Notes under the pieces: model-generated
The model's database searches: none
Seen by the model: only the letters and a program-made list of their open reading frames with translations
Told to the model about the DNA's origin: nothing
Shown: piece after piece, positions 7,300 through 16,189 of the stretch
How the letters are laid out: every line of letters starts with the position of its first letter
Position numbering within the stretch: position 1 is the stretch's first letter
Translations under genes and position numbers: made by a program
Origin: Periweissella beninensis
GTDB lineage: Bacteria; Bacillota; Bacilli; Lactobacillales; Lactobacillaceae
Length of the DNA stretch: 64,000 nucleotides
Direction of reading: 5' to 3'
NCBI RefSeq assembly: GCF_016908275.1
Contig: NZ_JAFBDN010000006.1
Coordinates: forward strand, 30,725 to 94,724

Positions 7300-8748
7300 T
7301 TATTCTTTATTATTAACTAATTTGAGGTTAAGTTCTTCAACAATTTCAGCATGTTTCTTTTCAGTTAGTTTAACTTTAAATAAAAATATGAATAAGGAAA
7401 TAACAGACAGGGTGAGTGGCGTATAAAAAGCAAATAATTCAAAAGTATGAATATTTTTAGCTGTCATATCAGCGGCTGTGGCACTTCCAGTCATACCTGC
7501 TAATAAAGCAATTGAGCCAACAATCCCATTTGAAAGTGCACCTGAAATTTTATCGATCATGGGCCGAATGGTTAAAGTAACAGCTTCATTACGATTACCA
7601 TTTTTTAATTGACCATATTCAATCGCGTCAGTTAGTGTTAAAACAGTCACTAATTGAGCAAAAGTAAAGTTAAATAATACGAGACCAATAATAATTAAAG
7701 TGATATTTGCTTGGCCAAAGATAAACAAAACATATGATAAAATCATTGAAATTTGACCAACAGTAAAGAGAACTTTTCTAGTAATAAATTTATTTAGAAT
7801 AGGATAAAGGGGGGCGGTTGCAAAGCCAACAATAGTGGCAACTAAGCCAGCTATCCAAAATTCACCAGGTTTACCAAGCACAAATTTGAAAAGATAGAAA
7901 AGGACACCATTAGTTGCAACATACGCAATAGAATACATTAGATAAGCTAAACTTGCCCAAAGAATTTGATCATTATGCGCAATTCCAAGGAACACATCTT
8001 TAATTGTTGTTTTTTCATTAGCAGCTTCTCGAATTATATTATGCTTTTCAGTTGTACCCATGGCAACTATTAGGGCAGAAAGGAGTGCAACAATGGCAAC
8101 GAGTATACCAAATGCAAGCCAACCTTGTGGCCCTTGTTCATGTTTACCGGTTGCAGTGTATGTGAAATAAGTTGTTACTGGAACCACAATCATAGCAAGT
8201 CCATTCCATCCAATCGAGCCAGTAAATGAACCAAGAGCTGTAAAAATACCACGCTCACGACTATCAGCACTAATAGCAGGCACCATTCCCCAATATGACA
8301 CATCAACTAGTGAATAGACTATATCAAGGATAACAAACAAAATGACAAAGATAATTGCAAATAGCAACCAATTAGTTTTTGCTAAACCAAAAATCCCAGT
8401 AAACAAAATGATTAATAGTAATGAACTAATAATTCCACCAAAAACTTGCCATGGCTTAAACTTGCCCCAACGAGTATTGGTATTATCGACAATATTACCT
8501 AAAATAGGGTCAATAACAACCTCGGCTAGTCTGATAATAACAACTAGGCCAGTTATAATACCAATTAATTTATTGGCAGTTTGAGTAGGGACACCAGCAA
8601 ACATACCACTAGTCACATAGACAATAAAATAAGTACTCAAAGCCCCATAAAAAGCTGAGTGTCCTAAATTACCTAACATAAATGATATCCGCTCAATCCA
8701 TTGATTTTTACTAATGTGTTTTGAACCGATTTCTTGTATATTTTCCAT
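7300..8748 (-). CDS. GPH family sugar:cation symporter
   Basis: A 482-residue protein with about 12 hydrophobic segments, related to MelB and to the membrane part of LacS. The N terminus reads RISFMLGNLGHSAFYGALSTYF; VDPILGNIVDNTNTRWGKFKPW matches the conserved glycoside-pentoside-hexuronide signature. LacS-type proteins carry a further C-terminal EIIA domain; this one ends after the last membrane segment and lacks it. It lies 15 bases after the GH42 beta-galactosidase gene on the same strand, so it probably imports beta-galactosides for that enzyme. A GGAG site precedes the ATG. Confidence 0.85.
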   Translation of the reverse strand: MENIQEIGSKHISKNQWIERISFMLGNLGHSAFYGALSTYFIVYVTSGMFAGVPTQTANKLIGIITGLVVIIRLAEVVIDPILGNIVDNTNTRWGKFKPWQVFGGIISSLLLIILFTGIFGLAKTNWLLFAIIFVILFVILDIVYSLVDVSYWGMVPAISADSRERGIFTALGSFTGSIGWNGLAMIVVPVTTYFTYTATGKHEQGPQGWLAFGILVAIVALLSALIVAMGTTEKHNIIREAANEKTTIKDVFLGIAHNDQILWASLAYLMYSIAYVATNGVLFYLFKFVLGKPGEFWIAGLVATIVGFATAPLYPILNKFITRKVLFTVGQISMILSYVLFIFGQANITLIIIGLVLFNFTFAQLVTVLTLTDAIEYGQLKNGNRNEAVTLTIRPMIDKISGALSNGIVGSIALLAGMTGSATAADMTAKNIHTFELFAFYTPLTLSVISLFIFLFKVKLTEKKHAEIVEELNLKLVNNKE

Positions 8749-8763
8749 AATCGATCTCCATTG

Positions 8764-10818
8764 TTATTTATTTTCTTTTAAAATTTTGACAGCGTAGGCG
8801 TCTAGTGTATATTTACCAGCTAAAAGATCATGTTCCGCATTAATGTCAAATAAAGTTTTTTGAGTTTTTATAGTCTGGGGTGTTTCACTAAAATTGATTA
8901 TAAAATAATAAGTAGCATTACTATCTGACCGTGTCTGGATAGAAATTTCGCTATTATCTTTATGAATTGGTAGGGAATTAACTAACTTGTAGTCATTTAC
9001 GATATCTTGATAAAAAATACTTAGAAAATCAGTATTTGTGCGAGCAGCTAAATAAAATGCGTAGCCTTGGCCTAACCTATTTTTAGTGATACTTGGTGTA
9101 TTCGTGTAAAAACAATCACTGTACGTTGCCAAGACTTGGGCAGAATGTAATTTGATAACATCACAATAATCACTTGTTTTGTATGAGATGTCTTTATATA
9201 TAAAGTGATTATTTTGTTCTGGATAAAGAGTATCTGTCTCAATAAAATCAATACCGTAAATATCTTGAAGTGCCTTTGGCCATCCTCCTAGATAGGCCAA
9301 AAAATTTTCATCAACGCGTCCTGTTAAGTATGTTCCAATAAGTATGCCACCTGCAGTAACAAAATGTTTAAGTTTATCAGCAAATTGTTGATTCATCATA
9401 AAATGTAGAGGATCAATTACTAATTGATAATTAGTAAGACAATCTTGAGTGCTAATCAAATCAACTGGGATATCATGTTCCCAAAAAAATTGATAATGAT
9501 TTTGAATGGTTTGCCAATATTTTTTGGTTTCATTAGCATAATTACGAGCATCATCTAAGGCCCACATATTATCATAATCATAAACAATCGCCACTTTCGC
9601 TAATTGATGGTTAGCATGAAGAGCTGGTTTTAATTTTTTTAAGGTATCTCCAACTGCAGAAACTTCTTTAAAAACGCGAGTTTGATCGCTAAGACTATGG
9701 TCAATTACAGCACCATGAAACATTTCTGAAGAGCCACGGGATTGATGCAATTGAAAATAATTAACTGAATTAGCACCATGAGCAATCTGTTGTAGACTAC
9801 CCATAAGATGCATACCAGGTAATTTTGGTCGATTAAAAGGATGCCAGTTAACTTGTGAAGGGGTACTTTCCATGATTAAATAATTTTGATTTTTTAAGCT
9901 ACGCATGACATCATTCATTAGAGCAGTTTTCATTGCAAGTTTTTTAGTGGATTCATAGCCATTACCCCAGTTAGGATAAGAATCCCAACTAATAATATCA
10001 ACGTGCTTAGCAAATTTTTGATAGTCTAAATCATAATGAACATGGGATTCAGGGGGATTTCCACCCATGAAATTAGTTGTAATTGGAATGTTAGGGGTCA
10101 ATTTTCGTAATGGGTTTGTCTCATTTTCATAAAAGTCGATTGTTTGATCAGTTACAAAACGATGCCAATCTAAATTGAGCCCTAATAGATTACTATCTCC
10201 TTGCGGTGCTGGAGAATGTACTTGTTGCCAGTCAGTATAAGTATGACTCCAAAAATCAGCCCAGTAAGCGTGGTTTAAATTAGCAAGAGTTTTATATTTT
10301 TCTTTTAGCCAATCACGAAAAGCTGCCTGGCATAAATCACAATAGCAAGCACCACCAAATTCATTTGAAATGTGCCATAAAATTAAGCTACTTTTTTTAC
10401 CGTATCGTTCAGCAAGTTTTTGATTGATAATTTGAACTTTTTTACGATAGATTGGTGAAGTGAAACAGTGATTATGACGTTCACCGAAGATATTTCTTTG
10501 GCCATTTGCTTCAACGCGTAAAGTTTCAGGATATTTTTCAGCTAACCAACGGGGTTTAGCACCACTGGGGGTAGCTAAAATGACATGACCATTTTGTTTT
10601 TCCATGCGCTTGAAAATATCATCAAGCCAAGTGAAGTCAAAATGACCTTCAGTTGGTTCTAATTTTGCCCATGAGAAAATACCAATGGTAATGTTGTTAA
10701 TATTAGCTTTTTTAAAATAATTAAAATCTAAATCAATAATATGTGGATTATCAAGCCATTGTTCAGGATTATAATCACCACCATGTAAAAATTCTGTAAC
10801 AGGTAAAGATTTTTGCAT
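8764..10818 (-). CDS. Beta-galactosidase, GH42 family
   Basis: A 684-residue cytoplasmic GH42 enzyme that hydrolyses terminal beta-galactosides. It opens with FLHGGDYNPEQW. The acid/base is Glu153 in WHISNEFGG and the nucleophile Glu317 in LIMESTPS. Cys118, Cys158, Cys160 and Cys163 form the zinc site seen in GH42. The ATG at 10818 has a short AGG element 6 bases upstream and matches the usual family start; an ATG at 10836 or a TTG at 10848 would add 6 or 10 residues. It is followed by the GPH transporter and is divergent from a LacI-type regulator. Length and motifs indicate an intact enzyme. Confidence 0.93.
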   Translation of the reverse strand: MQKSLPVTEFLHGGDYNPEQWLDNPHIIDLDFNYFKKANINNITIGIFSWAKLEPTEGHFDFTWLDDIFKRMEKQNGHVILATPSGAKPRWLAEKYPETLRVEANGQRNIFGERHNHCFTSPIYRKKVQIINQKLAERYGKKSSLILWHISNEFGGACYCDLCQAAFRDWLKEKYKTLANLNHAYWADFWSHTYTDWQQVHSPAPQGDSNLLGLNLDWHRFVTDQTIDFYENETNPLRKLTPNIPITTNFMGGNPPESHVHYDLDYQKFAKHVDIISWDSYPNWGNGYESTKKLAMKTALMNDVMRSLKNQNYLIMESTPSQVNWHPFNRPKLPGMHLMGSLQQIAHGANSVNYFQLHQSRGSSEMFHGAVIDHSLSDQTRVFKEVSAVGDTLKKLKPALHANHQLAKVAIVYDYDNMWALDDARNYANETKKYWQTIQNHYQFFWEHDIPVDLISTQDCLTNYQLVIDPLHFMMNQQFADKLKHFVTAGGILIGTYLTGRVDENFLAYLGGWPKALQDIYGIDFIETDTLYPEQNNHFIYKDISYKTSDYCDVIKLHSAQVLATYSDCFYTNTPSITKNRLGQGYAFYLAARTNTDFLSIFYQDIVNDYKLVNSLPIHKDNSEISIQTRSDSNATYYFIINFSETPQTIKTQKTLFDINAEHDLLAGKYTLDAYAVKILKENK

Positions 10819-10865
10819 ATTAAAGCCTACTTTCATAGAGTTAATCAAGAATTCTTAATGGCTTA

Positions 10866-10893
10866 ATAATACCTTATATTCAGATTTTTGTAA
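10866..10893 (-). promoter_or_regulatory. Promoter for the beta-galactosidase-transporter operon
   Basis: On the minus strand TTACAA (10893-10888) and TATTAT (10871-10866) are spaced by 16 bases. The -35 hexamer overlaps a cre-like box and lies beside a dyad that may bind the divergent LacI-type regulator. Confidence 0.5.
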
Positions 10894-10902
10894 GCGTTTT
10901 CT
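10887..10902. promoter_or_regulatory. cre site (CcpA operator)
   Basis: TTTGTAAGCGTTTTCT fits the consensus WWTGWAARCGYTWWCW at all positions. It overlaps the -35 region of the beta-galactosidase promoter, a position expected to give carbon catabolite repression. Confidence 0.75.
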
Positions 10903-10919
10903 TTTGGTAAATTACTAAA
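10903..10919. promoter_or_regulatory. Candidate operator of the LacI-type regulator
   Basis: TTTGGTAA-A-TTACTAAA is a dyad with one mismatch between 8-base arms. A second copy of the half site, TTGGTAAAC, follows at about 10922-10930. The site lies between the GH42 operon and the divergent regulator gene, as expected for an operator. Confidence 0.45.
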
Positions 10920-11058
10920 TGTTGGTAAACAAAAGTTACAGTTGTTTAGATAATTTAGTTAAATTTGAAATAAAACTATGTATATAAGTAAAATTTATGC
11001 TAGGATTAATGAAAGCGGTATCATTTTAGAGAATTTATGTATGAAAGGAGTGAGCCAT

Positions 11059-12066
11059 ATGACGACTATTAGAGAAATAGCTACTAAAGCAGGCTTTTCG
11101 CCGGCAACAGTTTCTCGCCTTTTAAATAATGATCCAACATTTTCAGTTTCTGAAGTGACACGTAAAAAAATTTTGACCGTTGCTCGTAATCTTAATTATT
11201 ATCAGCAAAATAAGCAATCTGGTACCCAATATGAAATAGCAGTTATTTTTTCGGTACAACCACGGAAAGAATTGGAAGATATTTATTATACTAACTTGCG
11301 TGAAAGTATTATGAATGCAGGAAAAATTGCTAATATGGTACTAAAATTTTATCGTGAAATTGATGATATCTCACCACGAACAAATGGCTATATTGCGATT
11401 GGTTACTTCAATGATTCTCAAATTAAGCAACTTAGTAGGTTAACTTCTAACGGAATCTTTGTTGACTCAAATCCTAATCCTAGATTATTTAACTCAGTTC
11501 AGCCCAATCTAGAAGCGATGACACAACAAGCAATCGAGCTATTTCGAAAAAAAGGAATTGATAAAATTGGCTTTGTAGGTGGTAGATATTGGAATACCAA
11601 AACTAATCAGCTTAATGAACAAATAGATGATGCACGAAAAAAATATTTTGAAAGTCATATGCGCGAATTAAATATTTATGATGCAGAAAAAGTATTTATT
11701 GGTGATACATTTTCAGTTGAAAGTGGCTATCAAATGGGACATCAAATATTTATGAATAGCAATGGTAAAAAAGAATTACCACAGGCTTTACTAATTGCTT
11801 CTGATGCATTAGCTGTAGGTGTTTTACAAGCATTTAATGAAGAACGTGTGATTGTACCAGATGATGTTGAAATTATCAGTATTAATGACATTGAATTAGC
11901 TAAATATGTCGCACCACCGTTGACAACGTTCAGAATAAATGTCAATGAGTTGGGACGTGTCGCAATCAACACATTACGGGATACAATTCTATTTCCAGAT
12001 CATAGTAAGCAAATGATTTTATTAAATTGTGAATTAATATATCGTAAAAGCTTTACTCAACCGTAA
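11059..12066 (+). CDS. LacI/GalR family regulator of the beta-galactoside locus
   Basis: A 335-residue regulator. The N-terminal helix-turn-helix is TIREIATKAGFSPATVSRLLNN (first about 25 residues), followed by a periplasmic-binding-protein-like domain ending in QMILLNCELIYRKSF. The ATG at 11059 follows AAAGGAG; the upstream in-frame codon at 10978 would add a tail before the DNA-binding domain and is unlikely. It diverges from the GH42-transporter genes with operator-like sequence between them, so it probably represses them until a galactoside derivative binds. The effector is not known. Confidence 0.88.
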   Translation: MTTIREIATKAGFSPATVSRLLNNDPTFSVSEVTRKKILTVARNLNYYQQNKQSGTQYEIAVIFSVQPRKELEDIYYTNLRESIMNAGKIANMVLKFYREIDDISPRTNGYIAIGYFNDSQIKQLSRLTSNGIFVDSNPNPRLFNSVQPNLEAMTQQAIELFRKKGIDKIGFVGGRYWNTKTNQLNEQIDDARKKYFESHMRELNIYDAEKVFIGDTFSVESGYQMGHQIFMNSNGKKELPQALLIASDALAVGVLQAFNEERVIVPDDVEIISINDIELAKYVAPPLTTFRINVNELGRVAINTLRDTILFPDHSKQMILLNCELIYRKSFTQP

Positions 12067-12093
12067 GTGAAAATTAATTACAAATTAATAGTG

Positions 12094-12142
12094 AAAAAGC
12101 GTGAGATTAAGGACACTAAGTTGTCGATAGATCACGCTTTTT
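12094..12142. terminator. Bidirectional rho-independent terminator
   Basis: AAAAAGCGTGA and TCACGCTTTTT form a perfect 11-bp outer stem; GACA/TGTC can pair inside the long loop. It lies between the converging LacI-type regulators. Confidence 0.8.
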
Positions 12143-12171
12143 ATTTACGATTTATGAAAGTCGTATCAACA

Positions 12172-13149
12172 CTATTTTAATGAATTGCCAGTGATTAATA
12201 CACTTGGCACGATAATATGACTGTTGCTATTTAATCGAGGGCTAGTAATGTTTTGATGAAGTAATTTTGCCGCTATGAAGCCAATCTTAGTAGGGTCTTG
12301 TTGAATTTTTTCAATTTTTGGAAATGTAAAATTAGTCCAATTCCAATCATCAAAAGTGGCCATACCAATATTATTTGGAATGTTAAAATTATGGGCATGA
12401 AAAAAAGCTAGTGTTTTTAAGACATCAGGTCCTTTTAACACAAAAATGGCTGTTTTGGGTGATTGTATTAAAAGTTTTAGCAAATGTTGAAGGTCATCAT
12501 CAGTATAGAAGATGGTTGTTTTAATATTATTTTGCAAAGCAACATCATTGATCGCTTGAATTCGTAGGTCTCGCGCACTATTACTATTTTTTTGATGCAA
12601 AATAATAAATTGATGATAACCAAAAGTAACAACTTTTTGCGCTAATTCTTGAGATTTAAGATAATTATCAGTAACAACTTGAGCAAGATGGGAACTAGCT
12701 AACGGACGATCAATAAATACTGTTGGAATGGTAATTGATTCATAATATGGTGTATTTTTTGTAACTGGTTGAATTAAAAGGCCATCAACTTGAAATTGGA
12801 GAAGTTGCGAGATGTTTTTTTGTTCTTGTAGGGCATCTTCATTTGAATTAAGCATAATAATTTGATAATTGAAGGAACTGAATAAATCAGCAACACCTTT
12901 AAAAACCAATGAGGCATAAAAATTTGTTACATCAGCCATAACTAAACCAATTAAATGGGTACGATTTGTTTTTAAAGCACGAGCTGATTGATTTACTTGA
13001 TAATTTAATTGTTTAATAGCTTGTTCAATTGTCAACTTAGTTGCTAGGGACATTTTACTATAGTTTTGATTTAAATATCTTGAAACAGTTGTTCTAGAAA
13101 CGTTGGCCAGTTGAGCTACGTCTAAAATAGTTGGCTTTTTTTTAGTCAT
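12172..13149 (-). CDS. LacI family transcriptional regulator
   Basis: A 325-residue regulator with the helix-turn-helix TILDVAQLANVSRTTVSRYLNQ at residues 7-28 and the hinge motif NQSARALKTNRT. The sugar-binding domain contains TRLIGLVM-like and DDWNW-like strands. It resembles the KdgR/GntR-like branch of the family, but I cannot name its effector. A GGGA element lies upstream of the ATG. A perfect palindrome with a central CG (13234-13247), typical of LacI-family operators, lies 85 bases upstream and suggests autoregulation. No sugar gene is adjacent now. Confidence 0.85.
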   Translation of the reverse strand: MTKKKPTILDVAQLANVSRTTVSRYLNQNYSKMSLATKLTIEQAIKQLNYQVNQSARALKTNRTHLIGLVMADVTNFYASLVFKGVADLFSSFNYQIIMLNSNEDALQEQKNISQLLQFQVDGLLIQPVTKNTPYYESITIPTVFIDRPLASSHLAQVVTDNYLKSQELAQKVVTFGYHQFIILHQKNSNSARDLRIQAINDVALQNNIKTTIFYTDDDLQHLLKLLIQSPKTAIFVLKGPDVLKTLAFFHAHNFNIPNNIGMATFDDWNWTNFTFPKIEKIQQDPTKIGFIAAKLLHQNITSPRLNSNSHIIVPSVLITGNSLK

Positions 13150-13233
13150 AAATATTTTCCCTTACGTTATCTTAAATATACTGGCATTTAGTTTAACATG
13201 AAATGAGACAACTAAGATATTTTTTAGTTTTAG

Positions 13234-13247
13234 GTTTAACGTTAAAC
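13234..13247. promoter_or_regulatory. LacI-family operator
   Basis: GTTTAACGTTAAAC is a perfect 14-bp palindrome with central CG, the usual form of LacI-family operators. It lies upstream of the LacI-type gene at 12172-13149. Confidence 0.65.
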
Positions 13248-13270
13248 TTAAAGTTAAAAAATGTGGTAGA

Positions 13271-13291
13271 CTTACAATGTAAGCGAAATCA
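13271..13291 (+). promoter_or_regulatory. Possible orphan sugar promoter with cre-like box
   Basis: CTTACAATGTAAG (13271-13283) contains TACAAT, a good -10 hexamer, but the -35 is weak. TGTAAGCGAAATCA (13278-13291) matches 12 of 14 positions of a cre core. Transcription to the right would meet a strong terminator at 13317 before any gene. Confidence 0.4.
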
Positions 13292-13316
13292 AAAAAGATA
13301 GCCAAGTTTCTTTTTT

Positions 13317-13371
13317 GAAGTAAACCCCCGACATTGGACCAAAATTCAATATCGGGGGTTTACTTCATTTT
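13317..13371 (+). terminator. Strong rho-independent terminator with no gene before it
   Basis: GAAGTAAACCCCCGA and TCGGGGGTTTACTTC form a perfect 15-bp stem around a 20-base loop, followed by ATTTTTAC. On the plus strand the nearest upstream gene ends far away at 12066 and already has its own terminator. This one therefore follows only the putative operator/promoter region. Confidence 0.8.
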
Positions 13372-13554
13372 TACTTTTTTCGGATACCCATGTAACATGT
13401 TCATTGATAATGAAGATAATTTATCGTAATTTTTAGTTAGATGATATTTGAACAATTAAACTGGTCACTTGGTTACTAATTATCAGTAGCTGAAAAAATT
13501 AAAAAAAAATGCTAAAATAGTATGGATTAAATTTGAACGAAAAGGCAGTAAACA

Positions 13555-16173
13555 ATGGTAAAAAAAGCAAAAGAAACTCCAATGATGCAACAATATAATG
13601 CAATAAAAGCACAATATCCGGATGCTTTTTTATTTTATCGTTTAGGTGATTTTTATGAATTATTTAATGATGATGCCATCAAAGGCTCGCAATTACTGGA
13701 ACTAACGCTCACAACTCGAAATAAAAATGCTGAAAACCCAATTCCGATGGCAGGAGTACCACACCATGCTGCACAAAATTATATTGATATTTTAGTTGAT
13801 CAAGGATATAAGGTTGCAATTGTTGAACAATTAGAAGATCCCAAGCAAACTGATGGTATGGTTAAACGTGATGTTGTTCAATTAGTAACACCTGGAACTA
13901 AGTTGGAAAATAAAACAACGGATGCTAAAAATAACAATTATATTGCTACAATTATATATGAGAATCAACAATTTGGTTTCGCATATGCTGATTTATCAAC
14001 CGGTGAACAAAAAGCAACTGTGTTGGCTAATGAAGATCAAGTTTTGAATGAAATTTTAAACTTACAGACTAAAGAAATTATTACTAATGATACATTGACA
14101 ATATCATTTATGGAAAAGTTAAAAAAAATTGGTATTATGATTTCAAAACAGTTAAAAATTGTAAAGACAGCAGAACTTAGTTTCCTTAGTCAACATGTTG
14201 AGAATAAATTGGTAAAAACAGTAGTGGGCTATTTAGTCACATATTTGACGATAACCCAAAAACGAGCTCTCGATCATCTACAACAGGTAGTGGTTTATGA
14301 GCCATCGCGTTTTTTAAAATTAGATCATAATAGTCGCTATAATTTGGAATTAACACAAAATATTCGAACTGGTAAGAAAAAGGGGACACTTCTATGGGTG
14401 CTTGATCAAACAAAAACAGCTATGGGTGGCCGGTTACTGAAACAATGGCTTGATCGGCCATTGATTAGTGCTGAGTTAATTAAGGCTCGTCAAACCAAAG
14501 TACGTGCTTTACTAGAAGATTTTTTTATTAGAAATACACTACAAGACCATTTGATTAAAGTATACGATTTAGAACGACTTGCAGGGCGAGTTGCTTTTGG
14601 AGCCGTAAATGGTAGGGATTTAATTCAATTGAAAACAAGTTTATCAGAAGTGCCAGCAATAAAGCAGACAATTTTACAATTAAATAGTGAAATCTTTAAA
14701 GTGACTAATGAGCAATTAGATCCAGTTGCTGACGTAGCACAATTGATTGAAAAAGCCATTGTTGATGAACCACCATTATCGGTTACTGAAGGTGGTGTAA
14801 TTAAAAACGGTTACAATCAGCAACTTGATCAATATCGCGATGTGATGAAAAATGTCAAACAATGGTTGGCTGAGTTAGAAGCTAAAGAGCGTGAGGTCAC
14901 TGGAATTAATGGTTTAAAAATTGGCTATAACCGGGTTTTTGGATACTATATAGAGGTCACTAAAGCAAATATAGCTAAATTAGATCCTAATCGATATGAA
15001 CGGAAGCAAACGCTAACTAATGCAGAAAGATTTAGTACACCAGAATTAAAACAACGAGAGGCTTTAATACTAGAAGCACAAGAAAAATCGACTATACTAG
15101 AGTATTCGCTTTTTACTGAAATTCGCGATACTGTTAAAAATAATATTAAACGTTTACAGTCTCTATCACAAGCAATTGCCCAACTAGATGTTTTACAAAG
15201 TTTTGCTGTAGTTGCCCAAGATAATCATTTTATTGAACCAACTTTTAATGATAATCATCAATTAAAGATTGAAAATGGTCGGCATCCAGTTGTAGAAAAG
15301 GTTTTAGGGAAACAAAGCTACGTGCCTAACGATATTGTCATGCCGCAAAATGAAAATATCATGTTGATTACGGGACCAAATATGTCTGGGAAGTCAACTT
15401 ATATGCGTCAACTAGCGTTAACTATTATTATGGCGCAAATTGGTTCATTTGTACCAGCAAATAATGCAACCTTGCCAATTTTTGATCAAATATTTACACG
15501 AATTGGTGCAGCCGATGATTTAATTTCTGGTAATTCAACTTTTATGGTTGAAATGGCTGAAGCCAACAATGCTTTACAACATGCAACTGCTAATTCTTTG
15601 ATTTTATTTGATGAATTAGGCCGGGGAACAGCAACTTATGATGGTATGGCACTAGCGCAAGCAATTATTGAATATGTGCATAATAATATTCATGCTAAAA
15701 CATTATTTAGTACGCATTATCATGAATTAACCACTTTAAGTACTGAATTATCAGAGTTGACAAATATGCATGTGGGCGCAATTGAACAAGATGGCGAATT
15801 AGTATTTCTGCATAAAATGGAAGCAGGAGCCGCGGATCAAAGCTATGGAATTAATGTTGCTAAACTAGCAGGAATGCCACTTAACCTATTAAATCGGGCT
15901 GATTCAATTCTAAAAAATTTGGAAGCACACAGCCAAACAGTAATATCAACTAAATTAGATAGTGACGTGACCAAAGAAGGTTCAAAACGTACTGAGCAGA
16001 AGTTAAGTAAAGTTGGGCAAGCAAGTCAGAATCAATTAGATTTATTTAGTTCGGAAAGCACTTTAACGGCTAATGAACTAGCAGTAATTACGCAATTAAA
16101 AGCTGTCAATTTAGCGGAAACAACGCCATTAGCTGCGCTTAATTATTTATCCGAACTACAGAAAAAAATATAG
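13555..16173 (+). CDS. mutS: DNA mismatch repair protein MutS
   Basis: MutS (872 residues) recognises mismatches and slips. The N terminus has the mismatch-binding motif in [11 protein letters not shown] (Phe and Glu that contact the mispair). The ATPase carries Walker [10 protein letters not shown] at about residues 606-614, [12 protein letters not shown] for Walker B and signature, and STHYHEL. The C terminus includes a short clamp/tetramer-like tail. An AAGG site precedes the ATG. It starts the mutS-mutL-ruvA-ruvB-queA-tgt-yajC run, in which genes are 16-100 bases apart with no terminator seen. Confidence 0.97.
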   Translation: MVKKAKETPMMQQYNAIKAQYPDAFLFYRLGDFYELFNDDAIKGSQLLELTLTTRNKNAENPIPMAGVPHHAAQNYIDILVDQGYKVAIVEQLEDPKQTDGMVKRDVVQLVTPGTKLENKTTDAKNNNYIATIIYENQQFGFAYADLSTGEQKATVLANEDQVLNEILNLQTKEIITNDTLTISFMEKLKKIGIMISKQLKIVKTAELSFLSQHVENKLVKTVVGYLVTYLTITQKRALDHLQQVVVYEPSRFLKLDHNSRYNLELTQNIRTGKKKGTLLWVLDQTKTAMGGRLLKQWLDRPLISAELIKARQTKVRALLEDFFIRNTLQDHLIKVYDLERLAGRVAFGAVNGRDLIQLKTSLSEVPAIKQTILQLNSEIFKVTNEQLDPVADVAQLIEKAIVDEPPLSVTEGGVIKNGYNQQLDQYRDVMKNVKQWLAELEAKEREVTGINGLKIGYNRVFGYYIEVTKANIAKLDPNRYERKQTLTNAERFSTPELKQREALILEAQEKSTILEYSLFTEIRDTVKNNIKRLQSLSQAIAQLDVLQSFAVVAQDNHFIEPTFNDNHQLKIENGRHPVVEKVLGKQSYVPNDIVMPQNENIMLITGPNMSGKSTYMRQLALTIIMAQIGSFVPANNATLPIFDQIFTRIGAADDLISGNSTFMVEMAEANNALQHATANSLILFDELGRGTATYDGMALAQAIIEYVHNNIHAKTLFSTHYHELTTLSTELSELTNMHVGAIEQDGELVFLHKMEAGAADQSYGINVAKLAGMPLNLLNRADSILKNLEAHSQTVISTKLDSDVTKEGSKRTEQKLSKVGQASQNQLDLFSSESTLTANELAVITQLKAVNLAETTPLAALNYLSELQKKI

Positions 16174-16189
16174 TAAAACAGGAGGTTGT

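Noticed and set aside
11742..11972. 76-residue open frame on the minus strand
   Set aside because: Antisense to the LacI-type regulator gene, with no promoter or ribosome binding site.
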